64,000 nt of DNA from Salibacterium salarium (GTDB lineage: Bacteria; Bacillota; Bacilli; Bacillales; Marinococcaceae): positions 434,001 to 498,000 of the forward strand of contig NZ_JAUSUM010000003.1 of NCBI RefSeq assembly GCF_030813635.1, in the 5' to 3' direction. Positions within the stretch are counted from its first letter, which is position 1. Every line of letters starts with the position of its first letter. The translations under genes were made by a program, and so were the position numbers. Below are positions 1 to 7,727 of this stretch, in pieces. The notes under the pieces are model-generated. The model did no database searches and was not told the DNA's origin. It was given only the letters and a program-made list of their open reading frames with translations.

Positions 1-230
1 CGTTTCTTTTTTGCAGGAAGTTGATTCATTACATTAGCTGTGAAACCGGCGGGAGCTTTAATATGGGAGGAGCTTTGCACAAGCAATAAGGCTTTATTCA
101 ATTCCTTATAGTGATTGGTACAATTCTCACACGTCTCCATGTGGAGAAACAAATCATCCCGTTCTTGTTCATTAGTTTCCCCATCCAAGTATCTATTCAA
201 CAGTGCTTCGTACTTTTGTTCACAAGCCAT
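1..230 (-). CDS. rsiW: Anti-sigma factor with zinc-finger motif, RsiW-like (3' part cut by window edge)
   Basis: Reading the minus strand from an ATG at 230 gives a protein beginning MACEQKYEALLNRYLDGE and containing HMETCENC, the H-x3-C-x2-C zinc-binding motif of ZAS-type anti-sigma factors (zf-HC2). The frame stays open to the window edge, so only about the first 76 residues, the cytoplasmic sigma-binding domain, are visible; the membrane segment and periplasm-facing part would lie outside. It starts 16 bp after the stop of the SigW-like gene, as in the sigW-rsiW operon of Bacillus, where RsiW holds SigW inactive until envelope stress triggers its proteolysis. A GGAGGGAGG-like ribosome site precedes the ATG. 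The symbol rests on gene order and motif. Confidence 0.85.
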   Translation of the reverse strand, partial: MACEQKYEALLNRYLDGETNEQERDDLFLHMETCENCTNHYKELNKALLLVQSSSHIKAPAGFTANVMNQLPAKKK

Positions 231-246
231 CTTATTTCCTCCCTCC

Positions 247-813
247 TCACGCGTTACCCAGTCTTTTACGCAAAGCTTCCCGGCCCCTGTGTATGTGAGT
301 CTTTACAGTGTTTTCAGGCAAATCCAATATGTCACTGATTTCACTAATCGATAAATCTTCTATGTAGCGCAAAACAACAGCAGATCGGTATTTTGGCGGT
401 AAATATGATATTTCTGTTTGTACCCATTCCTGCATTTCAAACGTTACCACCTGATCTTCGGGAAGCTTTTCAGAAGCAGCAATTTGAGAGTACCCCGTTA
501 GTCCTTCCGTTCCTTGTACTTCGGCATCGAGTGAATAATCTGGCTTTCTTTTACGTAAACGGTCAATGCATAAATTTGTTGTGATTCTAAATAACCAGGT
601 TGAAAATTTTCTATTTTCATCGTAACTGTCTAGATTCGCATAAGCCCTCAAAAACGCCTCTTGAGCCATGTCCTGTGCTTCATAACTGTTGCCAGTCATG
701 CGGTAGGCTATTTGGTAGACTTTATCCTTATACAAATCTACTAGGTCAGCAAAAGCATCCTGGTCCCCTGCTTTTTTTATCTCTTTTATCAGCCGTTTTA
801 CTACCGCATCCAT
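247..813 (-). CDS. sigW: ECF RNA polymerase sigma factor SigW
   Basis: A 188-residue ECF sigma factor. Region 2 (about residues 25-95) contains YKDKVYQIAYRMTGNSYEAQ and the -10 recognition part RKFSTWLFRITTNLCIDRLR; region 4 near the C-terminus ends in TVKTHIHRGREALRKRL. The linker segment KPDYSLDAEVQGTEGL closely resembles B. subtilis SigW (KPDYYLDAEVAGTEGL, from memory), which makes SigW more likely than other ECF groups. SigW drives the antibiotic- and envelope-stress regulon. It is followed by its anti-sigma gene and preceded by a SigW-type promoter, which implies autoregulation. Confidence 0.93.
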   Translation of the reverse strand: MDAVVKRLIKEIKKAGDQDAFADLVDLYKDKVYQIAYRMTGNSYEAQDMAQEAFLRAYANLDSYDENRKFSTWLFRITTNLCIDRLRKRKPDYSLDAEVQGTEGLTGYSQIAASEKLPEDQVVTFEMQEWVQTEISYLPPKYRSAVVLRYIEDLSISEISDILDLPENTVKTHIHRGREALRKRLGNA

Positions 814-848
814 ATCTTAAACCTCCACCCTTTTACGGGTATCTATAA

Positions 849-875
849 TACGTTTCCTATACCAGATTGGTTTCA
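849..875 (-). promoter_or_regulatory. SigW-type autoregulatory promoter of sigW
   Basis: On the minus strand TGAAAC (870-875) is followed after 17 bp by CGTA (849-852), about 35 bp before the sigW start codon. This fits the known ECF SigW consensus (TGAAAC, 16-17 bp, CGTA). The assignment is by consensus only; the start point is inferred. Confidence 0.8.
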
Positions 876-1150
876 CTTTTTTACATAAATCTTTAAAAAA
901 TATTATTTAATCAAACGATTGATTGATAGCATTTTCAGCAAATATTATTGTATCATGTTATGCCGTATCAAGGTGATAAAATGACAATTTTTTGAATGTA
1001 ATCTTATCGTTTTCTCAAACTTCTGGAATTAGCATAAAGAATACCTTAGGGAGGGAATGCGTTATTTGATAGGACACGCATTATTCTAGCTTTAACTTGG
1101 AACTTATCTTTTTGGTTCTATTCTGCTTTAACAAGAGCTTTTTTACACAT
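876..1150. other. Intergenic stretch without a recognised gene
   Basis: Between the sigW promoter and the tRNA terminator no ORF with a ribosome site was seen. The only structure is a possible hairpin AATGCGT/ACGCATT (1056-1082) with a 13-base gap and no T-run, to which no function is assigned. Confidence 0.6.
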
Positions 1151-1178
1151 AAAAAAACCTTAGCTGTTATCAGCTAAG
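1151..1178 (-). terminator. Rho-independent terminator of the tRNA operon
   Basis: A perfect 8-bp stem CTTAGCTG/CAGCTAAG with a four-base loop (1159-1178) is followed on the minus strand by seven T residues (1151-1157). It lies 20 bp after the last tRNA gene. Confidence 0.9.
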
Positions 1179-1197
1179 AAAAGTTAGTAATATAAGT

Positions 1198-1273
1198 TGG
1201 TGGAGCCTAGCGGGATCGAACCGCTGACCTCCTGCGTGCAAGGCAGGCGCTCTCCCAGCTGAGCTAAGGCCCC
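1198..1273 (-). tRNA. tRNA-Ala (anticodon TGC)
   Basis: Minus-strand cloverleaf starting GGGGCCTTAGCTCAGCTGGG, anticodon loop CTTGCAC, T-arm GGTTCGATCCC, acceptor closing AGGCTCC, discriminator A, and encoded CCA at 1198-1200. Last gene of the tRNA operon. Confidence 0.97.
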
Positions 1274-1286
1274 TAGATATATATAA

Positions 1287-1360
1287 TGGAGCGGGTGATG
1301 GGAATCGAACCCACGACATCAGCTTGGAAGGCTGAGGTTTTACCACTAAACTACACCCGC
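1287..1360 (-). tRNA. tRNA-Gly (anticodon TCC)
   Basis: Minus-strand cloverleaf with acceptor GCGGGTG, anticodon loop CTTCCAA, T-loop GGTTCGATTCC and encoded CCA at 1287-1289. Separated by 13 bp from tRNA-Ala. Confidence 0.97.
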
Positions 1361-1363
1361 AAA

Positions 1364-1438
1364 TGGAGCGGAAGACGGGATTCGAACCCGCGACCCCCAC
1401 CTTGGCAAGGTGGTGTTCTACCACTGAACTACTTCCGC
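1364..1438 (-). tRNA. tRNA-Gly (anticodon GCC)
   Basis: Minus-strand cloverleaf with acceptor GCGGAAG, anticodon loop CTTGCCA, T-loop GGTTCGAATCC and encoded CCA at 1364-1366. Only three bases separate it from the tRNA-Gly(TCC) gene, so the two glycine isoacceptors are cotranscribed. Confidence 0.97.
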
Positions 1439-1460
1439 ACAACCCATCTTTTTCTTAAAG

Positions 1461-1536
1461 TGGTGAGCCATGGAGGATTCGAACCTCCGACCCTCTGATT
1501 AAAAGTCAGATGCTCTGCCAACTGAGCTAATGGCTC
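1461..1536 (-). tRNA. tRNA-Lys (anticodon TTT)
   Basis: Minus-strand cloverleaf with acceptor GAGCCAT, anticodon loop CTTTTAA, T-loop GGTTCGAATCC and encoded CCA at 1461-1463. Confidence 0.97.
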
Positions 1537-1643
1537 TTGTTTCATAAAAAAGTGTACGTTAGCATATCGGTACTATGTAAAACTGAAAATCACTAAAATA
1601 CATTATACTCTATATTAGCCTAGAATACAAATTTTAAAACAAA

Positions 1644-1728
1644 TGGTGGAGGGGGACGGACTCGAACCGCCGAACCCGAAGGAGCAGATTTACAGTCTGC
1701 CGCGTTTGGCCAACTTCGCTACCCCTCC
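1644..1728 (-). tRNA. tRNA-Tyr (anticodon GTA)
   Basis: An 85-nt minus-strand tRNA with a long variable arm, as expected for bacterial tRNA-Tyr. Acceptor GGAGGGG, anticodon loop CTGTAAA, T-loop GGTTCGAGTCC, encoded CCA at 1644-1646. A 107-bp AT-rich spacer separates it from tRNA-Lys; no separate promoter was clear there. Confidence 0.97.
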
Positions 1729-1806
1729 ATATCTGAGAGTTACCGTTCCATTTAAACAAATACAATTGCATTTGTCAATGTTTGTTAGCATAGGAACAAT
1801 AATAAA

Positions 1807-1881
1807 TGGTGACCCGTACGGGATTCGAACCCGTGTTACCGCCGTGAAAGGGCGGTGTCTTAACCTCTTGACCAACGGGCC
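1807..1881 (-). tRNA. tRNA-Glu (anticodon TTC)
   Basis: Minus-strand cloverleaf with acceptor GGCCCGT, anticodon loop CTTTCAC, T-loop GGTTCGAATCC and encoded CCA at 1807-1809. First gene of the operon Glu-Tyr-Lys-Gly-Gly-Ala. Confidence 0.97.
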
Positions 1882-1922
1882 ACATGACGGCAAAAAAGTA
1901 ACCTCTCTTGCTGACATATGAC

Positions 1923-1952
1923 ATTATATCTCAATCTAACCTGTCCACGCAA
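1923..1952 (-). promoter_or_regulatory. Probable SigA promoter of the tRNA operon
   Basis: Minus-strand TTGCGT (1947-1952), an 18-bp spacer and a consensus TATAAT (1923-1928) sit about 40 bp before tRNA-Glu. Confidence 0.6.
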
Positions 1953-1993
1953 TATGTTTTTTATAAAAAATTTTTATTGAATTATTGTCTCTG

Positions 1994-2422
1994 TTAACTC
2001 TTTATTTTTCCAGTAATAAAGCCAAAAGAAAACACTAAAAACATCCCAAAATAGGCCAACAGTGTAATAGTCGTACCATTTAAAACGTTAGAAAAAGCTA
2101 AACTTAGTTGAGACCCAAACCAAATAAATGATGACATATAATATTGTGATATTGCTGCTATTAACATATTTCTGTTTGAATCATCTAATAGCAAAAACTG
2201 CCATACAAATAAAAGGATAGACACTATCCAAATGCTGTTCCCGAATAAAAAGCTTTTAACATTGGACATTTTTAAATTTGCTAATGTCATGCCTACCCAA
2301 AACCAGAACAATCCAAAAACAATTTGACTAAGCAACGGTGTAATGATCATAAATTTACTAACCAAAAAGCCATATACTAGTGGGACTAGTATCCAAATAA
2401 GTGCTTTTCTATAATCAGACAT
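1994..2422 (-). CDS. Small integral membrane protein of unknown function
   Basis: A 142-residue protein starting MSDYRKALIWILVPLVYG. The frame is open further upstream, but TTAGGAG seven bases before the ATG at 2422 supports this start. About four hydrophobic segments are visible: residues 8-30, 33-50, 60-82 and 110-135, the last ending in a short basic tail (TGKIKS). I do not recognise a family. It lies 87 bp downstream of ddl on the same strand, so it may be the last gene of the hydrolase-murF-ddl operon, but nothing in the sequence links it to wall synthesis. Confidence 0.6.
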   Translation of the reverse strand: MSDYRKALIWILVPLVYGFLVSKFMIITPLLSQIVFGLFWFWVGMTLANLKMSNVKSFLFGNSIWIVSILLFVWQFLLLDDSNRNMLIAAISQYYMSSFIWFGSQLSLAFSNVLNGTTITLLAYFGMFLVFSFGFITGKIKS

Positions 2423-2509
2423 CAACAAACTCCTAACGTACAAATAATGTAAAAGAAGAGATTGTCTCAACGTTTTGAAAGGAGACAACCTCTGGTTACA
2501 ATATTACGT

Positions 2510-3715
2510 CTATCTTTTTGATCCGTTTTTGCTACCTTTTGTTCCTTCCGAACTTTGCATAGAGAACAAATTGGAATCAATCGAAAAAACCAGTTTGTCA
2601 CGTTCACGTTTACGTTTTAAAGCGAGTTGAATCAACTGATCTGTGAGAGTTGTGTAAGCTTTACCTGCTGGTTCCCAAAGATAAAACGATAAGGACCCCG
2701 GGATTGTATTGATTTCATTGACATATACAACATTTGTATCCTGGTCTATTAGGAAATCAATACGAGAGACACCGCTACAACCGAGAATTTGAAATGTGTC
2801 TTTGGCAAGTTCCTGCACTTCAGACGTTTGATGGTCTGCAATCTCCGCTGGAATAACTCGATCCGTACTTTCCATTCCTTTGGTTGCATCGCCGTTCTTT
2901 CCGCCCCCGCCTTGGTATTTATCTTCATAACTTAGTATTTCTTCTGATTTAAGTACCTCTTCTATCACTGAAGCTTCGACCTCTTCGTAATCTCCTAGCA
3001 CAGAACAGTTTACTTCCTTCATGTTCTGAACCATTTGCTCGACTAAAATTTTCGATGAAAATTCCATCGCTTCTTCCACAGCTTCTTCCAGTTCTTCTTT
3101 ATTTTCAGCTTTATTGATTCCGACACTAGAACCAAGGTTAGCAGGTTTCACAATGACTGGATACTCTAACTTTTCCCCTACCATGGAGAGGATATTCGCG
3201 CTATCTTCCACCCAATGACTGCTGTAAAACCAAACATAATCTAAAACTGGCAAGCTGGAATCTCTGAGTATCTGCTTCATGGTCACTTTATCCATACCAC
3301 TTGCTGAAGATAAAACATCACAGCCGACATACGGAAGATTGAGAAGCTCAAAGAATCCTTGCAGAACACCGTCTTCTCCAAACGTGCCGTGTACAATAGG
3401 AAAAGCGACATCGATTTCCGCTTCGATTCTTTTACCGAATCTTGGCACGGGATCCTTTTGCAATACGATATTGCCTTCTTCTGACGTTTTCATCGTTACT
3501 TTTTGCGCTGTATTTAACAGTTCGGTAAGGTCTTTATAAGCCTCAATATCCAACAGTTCATCACCGGTGTACCATACACGGTCCTTGCTAATATATATCG
3601 GAATCGCTTCATATTTTTCACTGTTCATTGATTGAATTGCCTGTAACGCAGAAATGACCGATACTTCATGTTCAACGGACACTCCGCCAAAAAACACACC
3701 CACTCTTGTTTTCAT
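2510..3715 (-). CDS. ddl: D-alanine--D-alanine ligase
   Basis: ATP-grasp ligase that joins two D-alanines for the peptidoglycan stem. The N-terminus VGVFFGGVSVEHEVSVIS is the Ddl signature, followed by GTFGEDGVLQGFFEL, the ATP-binding segment YPVIVKPANLGSSVGI, and the metal-binding end DFLIDQDTNVVYVNEINTIP. The omega-loop reads SYEDKY, retaining the tyrosine typical of D-Ala-D-Ala rather than D-lactate or D-serine ligases. At 401 residues it is longer than the usual 305-370, owing to a polar C-terminal tail after KRKRERDK. It is 20 bp after the MurF-like gene, whose product would add the dipeptide to the precursor. Confidence 0.93.
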   Translation of the reverse strand: MKTRVGVFFGGVSVEHEVSVISALQAIQSMNSEKYEAIPIYISKDRVWYTGDELLDIEAYKDLTELLNTAQKVTMKTSEEGNIVLQKDPVPRFGKRIEAEIDVAFPIVHGTFGEDGVLQGFFELLNLPYVGCDVLSSASGMDKVTMKQILRDSSLPVLDYVWFYSSHWVEDSANILSMVGEKLEYPVIVKPANLGSSVGINKAENKEELEEAVEEAMEFSSKILVEQMVQNMKEVNCSVLGDYEEVEASVIEEVLKSEEILSYEDKYQGGGGKNGDATKGMESTDRVIPAEIADHQTSEVQELAKDTFQILGCSGVSRIDFLIDQDTNVVYVNEINTIPGSLSFYLWEPAGKAYTTLTDQLIQLALKRKRERDKLVFSIDSNLFSMQSSEGTKGSKNGSKR

Positions 3716-3735
3716 CTGTAAATCTCCTTCACTTT

Positions 3736-5322
3736 TTACTCATTGAACGTATCCGGTAAATCATTTTCTAAGAGTACGACAGATTTTTGTGTGGCAACTT
3801 GATGCATTTTATCCAAGGCATCTTGTAGGTCCTCTGCCACATAATAGCGGTCTTGCTCATAATTTTCTGAAGCTAACCCTTCTTGTAGCGGGGCTGTTTG
3901 TTTTCTCCCTACTAAAATGACAAAATCACAGACTTTCGCAGCATGCTGGGCAAATGCTTTGTTTAACTCGTGTTCTTTTTCGCCAAGTTCAATCATACCC
4001 GGTGTGACGAGTATTTTGTATTCTGGCATCTCGTTTAAGACTTCAAGTGCCATATTAGCTCCAACAGGGTTGGAATTAAAACTGTCATCAACAATTGTAA
4101 TGTTACCAGATGGTTTCTTAAGCTCTAGACGATGTTCCACTGGTGCAACCTGCTTCACAGCTCGAGCTATTTTTTCAAAAGGAATACCTTTCTCTGATGC
4201 AATAGCAACGGCAGCAAGAATATTATAGATATTATGCCGTCCTAATAGTTTCGTCTGTATCTGAACAGAGGTGCCATCGTATTTGTATACCGTGAATTGA
4301 GAACCTTTCGATGAATACGAGATGTCAGCCGCACGGTAGTGTAAATCCACCGCGTCAATTCCGTAATACATCGTCCGACATTGGTTACGCTGCTGATACG
4401 ACATAATGTTTTGATCATCTTTATTTAAAAACGCCGTTCCTTCATGAGGGAGCGTCTCAATCAATTCAAATTTCGTCTTTTTAATATTATCCAACGTTTT
4501 AAACGTTTCTAAATGTTGTTCTCCGATGGCGGTCAGGATTCCATATTTCTGATGAACAAGCTCGCAAATATCTTGAATATCATTTTCTTGCTTCGCACCC
4601 ATCTCTGCTATAAAAATATCATGATACGGTTTAAGCATGGTCCGAACCGTTTTCGTGACGCCCATTTTTGTATTGTAACTCTCTGGTGTCATCAGCACAT
4701 TGAACTGAGAAGACAAAACAGTTTCCAGTATATGTTTGGTACTCGTTTTGCCGTAACTGCCTGTTACACCAATAACTTCAAGATTCGGCATTTGTTTAAT
4801 AACCTTTTCAGCGTCGTGAAAATAATATTGATTGATTTGCATTTCAATCGGCCAATTTATAACATTTGCAGCTAGTGTATAGAAATAAACGAGAATCGTT
4901 GAAGCAATCGTTAATATGAAAAACCAAACAAACGTCCGTTCTTCTCCTACCCCCGTCCATAATCCAATAACCGCAGTTAAAACAAACAACACACTGGTTG
5001 TTACGAGTAACCGTTTGATTCGAGCGGTAAATACAAGCTTCTTCTTTTCCTGCTCTTCTTCCATAAAATAAGCACTTAGACCGAAAATGGCAATTCCAAA
5101 TAGCAGCGCAAAGAAATCACTATTAAAAAGTAAAGGAAGGAGCGCAAGCAAAGATACAACGCTTTGAACGGGGAATACTTTATCCTTATGAGAAGCTATC
5201 CATTTCCAATAACGTTCTGTGCGGTAAGAATTCAACTGCAGCATATGGGTGCTTTTTTTAATTAGTCTGGCAGTGTAAAAGCCCCACGCGGCTAAATATA
5301 GAACTATCAGTATACCAATCAT
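3736..5322 (-). CDS. MurF-like Mur ligase with N-terminal membrane domain
   Basis: A 528-residue protein of the Mur ligase superfamily. Residues 1-160 hold several hydrophobic segments (2-20, 55-90, 100-145) in place of the substrate-binding domain of ordinary MurF. The central ATPase has the P-loop VIGVTGSYGKTSTK, and the MurF-type motif DDSFNSNPVGANMALEVL follows near residue 410. MurF joins D-Ala-D-Ala to UDP-MurNAc-tripeptide; adjacency to ddl fits that substrate. The membrane anchor and missing canonical N-domain mean it may instead be a second, specialised D-Ala-D-Ala-adding enzyme. Its start overlaps the upstream hydrolase by 4 bp (ATGA), implying translational coupling. Confidence 0.82.
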   Translation of the reverse strand: MIGILIVLYLAAWGFYTARLIKKSTHMLQLNSYRTERYWKWIASHKDKVFPVQSVVSLLALLPLLFNSDFFALLFGIAIFGLSAYFMEEEQEKKKLVFTARIKRLLVTTSVLFVLTAVIGLWTGVGEERTFVWFFILTIASTILVYFYTLAANVINWPIEMQINQYYFHDAEKVIKQMPNLEVIGVTGSYGKTSTKHILETVLSSQFNVLMTPESYNTKMGVTKTVRTMLKPYHDIFIAEMGAKQENDIQDICELVHQKYGILTAIGEQHLETFKTLDNIKKTKFELIETLPHEGTAFLNKDDQNIMSYQQRNQCRTMYYGIDAVDLHYRAADISYSSKGSQFTVYKYDGTSVQIQTKLLGRHNIYNILAAVAIASEKGIPFEKIARAVKQVAPVEHRLELKKPSGNITIVDDSFNSNPVGANMALEVLNEMPEYKILVTPGMIELGEKEHELNKAFAQHAAKVCDFVILVGRKQTAPLQEGLASENYEQDRYYVAEDLQDALDKMHQVATQKSVVLLENDLPDTFNE

Positions 5323-6095
5323 GACCCTTGCTCCTCCTTATCTTTTTGAAGGAAAGAATCGATTACCAACAAAAATTGATTCAATTTATCTAGATAGGAA
5401 TAATGTCCAGCATTATTTAGAACAACTAGACCTCCGTCAGGTATCATTTGTTCCATTAAACGACCATCTTCCACTGGGGTTGCCTCATCGTTTTCTCCCC
5501 ACACAAGCAATGTTGGTACTTTAATGTGAGGAAGATGGTGGCGCAAGTCTTCATTCACTACTTTCACCATCGTTTGCTGCATAATTCCTGAGACATTTTT
5601 ATAATCTGCGGAACCGAGCTTTCCTTTTACTTTTGTTAAAATGGTGTCTTTATACCGGTTTAAAACAGGGATATTTAACAAGTTTTTAAATGCTTTATAC
5701 GTATATACTTTCACGTAATATTTTGGTTTTCTTTTTGGCTTAATGCCAGCACTATCAACGAGTATAACTTTTCGCACCGGATGAGCGGAAGCATACTTAA
5801 TAGATACACGACCTCCAAAAGAATGACCAACCAGAATCGGCTGATCAATCTGGAGTTTTTCTAACAACAAACCAAAGAAGTCTGTGTAATTCCCCACTGT
5901 CCACGGTTCCAGCGGCTCCTCGCTTTTTCCGAATCCTGGAAAATCGATGGACCACACTCTGAAATGCTTTTCCAGTGCTTTATGAACAGGGGCAAAAGCT
6001 TGCATGTCAACCCCCCAGCCATGGAGAAGCATAATATCCGTTCCTTCACCGGAGACGTGATAATGTACTTTTATTCCATCTATATCGATCTCCAC
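5319..6095 (-). CDS. Alpha/beta hydrolase, first gene of the murF-ddl operon
   Basis: A 258-residue alpha/beta-hydrolase. The oxyanion region is LLHGWGVDMQ, the nucleophile elbow is VGHSFGGR (Ser near residue 95), the acid is in WGENDEATP, and the base is in NNAGHYSYLD. No signal peptide is seen, so it should act in the cytoplasm. It begins at GTG (GTGGAGATC), with GGAG nine bases upstream. The 4-bp overlap with the MurF-like gene and short gap to ddl suggest a wall-related job, but the substrate cannot be read from the sequence. Confidence 0.85.
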   Translation of the reverse strand: MEIDIDGIKVHYHVSGEGTDIMLLHGWGVDMQAFAPVHKALEKHFRVWSIDFPGFGKSEEPLEPWTVGNYTDFFGLLLEKLQIDQPILVGHSFGGRVSIKYASAHPVRKVILVDSAGIKPKRKPKYYVKVYTYKAFKNLLNIPVLNRYKDTILTKVKGKLGSADYKNVSGIMQQTMVKVVNEDLRHHLPHIKVPTLLVWGENDEATPVEDGRLMEQMIPDGGLVVLNNAGHYSYLDKLNQFLLVIDSFLQKDKEEQGS

Positions 6096-6281
6096 AAAAA
6101 TACGCTCCTATTCTATTAAACTTCACGTTTCTTTATTTTATTTCGTTCATTTATTGAATATGTTTATATGGTACACAATGACACCACTATATCTTATCAT
6201 ATCTGAAAGAAAACGAGAATCGTCTCTTTTGTGCCATTTCTCTGATTTGTCACATTCTACTGCTTTTGTTGCAGACATCCT

Positions 6282-6324
6282 TGTGATATATTTCACATAC
6301 GGGACTTTTATTTTACCTTATGAA
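6282..6324 (+). promoter_or_regulatory. Fnr (or Rex) site and promoter of cydABS
   Basis: TGTGATATATTTCACA (6282-6297) is a perfect TGTGA-N6-TCACA Fnr box. TATGAA at 6319-6324 can serve as -10, giving a start near 6331 and the box centred at -41.5, the class II activator position. With its outer bases the site reads TTGTGA-N6-TCACAT, which is also close to the Rex operator, and Rex represses cyd in B. subtilis; both regulators may bind. Confidence 0.7.
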
Positions 6325-6374
6325 AGAAAAGGGTACGATATATACAACGGAGTAATGGGAGAGGAGAATGCCTC

Positions 6375-7727
6375 ATGTTTATGGAATACGATCCAGCAAT
6401 GTTCAGCCGAATGCTTACCGGCCTGACATTAGGCTTTCATATTATATTTGCAACCATCGGAGTTGGTGTGCCTTTAATGATTGCATTGGCCGAATGGATG
6501 GGTATACGTAAGAATGATGAACATTACCGGCTGTTAGCACGTCGTTGGGCCCGCGGCTTTGTCGTAACAGTTGCAGTAGGAGTAGTTACAGGAACGGCTA
6601 TAGGACTACAGTTGAATTTATTGTGGCCGAATTTTATGCAGTTAGCAGGACAAACGATATCCCTTCCGCTCTTCATGGAAGTATTTGCATTTTTCTTCGA
6701 AGCGATATTTTTAGGAATTTATTTATACACTTGGGATCGTTTTAAAAGCAAACTCCGTCACTTTTTGTTGGTAATACCTGTTGTCATCGGAGCTTCTTTT
6801 TCTGCGTTTTTCATAACAACCGTTAACGCTTTTATGAATGCTCCTCAAGGATTTGAATTGGTTGATGGAGTTATTACTGACATTAATCCAATTGCAGCTA
6901 TGTTTAATCCAGCAACACCGACGAAAACGGCGCACGTCATTATTACATGTTACTTAACCTCGGCTTTTGTCCTTGGAATGATTGGTGCCTTTAAAATGTT
7001 GAAGGGGGACCGCCACGTTTATCACAAAAAAGCGCTCCGCCTCACCATGACAGCGGCCTTTATTTTTTCCATTGGAACCGTTATTATCGGTGATTTTTCT
7101 GGAAAATACTTGGCAGAATATCAGCCGGAAAAACTAGCCGCAGCAGAGTGGCATTTTGAAACAGAAGACGCGGCACCACTTGTCGTTGGCGGGTTTTTAT
7201 CAGACGATGAAGAAGTGAATTATGCATTAGAGATTCCTTATGCACTCAGTATTCTCGCACATGGAGATCCGAACTCAGAAGTTATCGGACTCGATCAATT
7301 TGCAGAGGAAGATACCGCCCCGCTGTTTGTTCACTATTTGTTTGACGGTATGGTCTTCATAGGAATGTATCTTGCATTTGTGTCCATGCTTTATTTACTA
7401 TTCAGCTGGAAAAAGAAAAACTGGATGCACCATAAGCTGTTGTTGTGGGGGGTTGTCGCAGGTGGTCCATTATCCATCCTGGCGATTGAATTCGGCTGGG
7501 TATTTGCCGAAATCGGACGCCAGCCTTGGATTCTATACGACATTATGAGAACGCCTGAAGGGGCAACGACATCCGAACATGTAGATGCAATGTTATATCT
7601 GTTTATCGGATTATACGCATTACTCGGTATTTCGAGCTCGATTGTATTGAGAAAAATGTTTAAAGATAATCCTGCTGCCCAAGAGATGGAGCAGCGCGGA
7701 ATAGATGAACGGGGGAATAAGTCATGA
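6375..7727 (+). CDS. cydA: Cytochrome bd ubiquinol/menaquinol oxidase subunit I
   Basis: A 450-residue membrane subunit of the high-affinity cytochrome bd oxidase, which oxidises quinol and reduces oxygen to water. The start MFMEYDPAMFSRMLTG follows GGAGAGGAG. The haem ligand His is in TLGFHIIFA (about residue 22); WPNFMQLAGQTISLPLFMEV and GREPW-like GRQPWILYDIMRTPEGATT are family signatures. The quinol-binding Q-loop (after about residue 245) is short, as in Firmicutes, consistent with 450 rather than about 520 residues. cydB overlaps it by 4 bp. The Fnr/Rex-type site upstream predicts induction at low oxygen. Confidence 0.96.
   Translation: MFMEYDPAMFSRMLTGLTLGFHIIFATIGVGVPLMIALAEWMGIRKNDEHYRLLARRWARGFVVTVAVGVVTGTAIGLQLNLLWPNFMQLAGQTISLPLFMEVFAFFFEAIFLGIYLYTWDRFKSKLRHFLLVIPVVIGASFSAFFITTVNAFMNAPQGFELVDGVITDINPIAAMFNPATPTKTAHVIITCYLTSAFVLGMIGAFKMLKGDRHVYHKKALRLTMTAAFIFSIGTVIIGDFSGKYLAEYQPEKLAAAEWHFETEDAAPLVVGGFLSDDEEVNYALEIPYALSILAHGDPNSEVIGLDQFAEEDTAPLFVHYLFDGMVFIGMYLAFVSMLYLLFSWKKKNWMHHKLLLWGVVAGGPLSILAIEFGWVFAEIGRQPWILYDIMRTPEGATTSEHVDAMLYLFIGLYALLGISSSIVLRKMFKDNPAAQEMEQRGIDERGNKS

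Noticed and set aside
1056-1082. Hairpin AATGCGT/ACGCATT as a terminator
   Set aside because: No T-run on either strand and no gene ending next to it.
1170-1921. Open frames across the tRNA cluster
   Set aside because: They overlap six clear tRNA genes and encode the familiar false peptides read through tRNA sequence.
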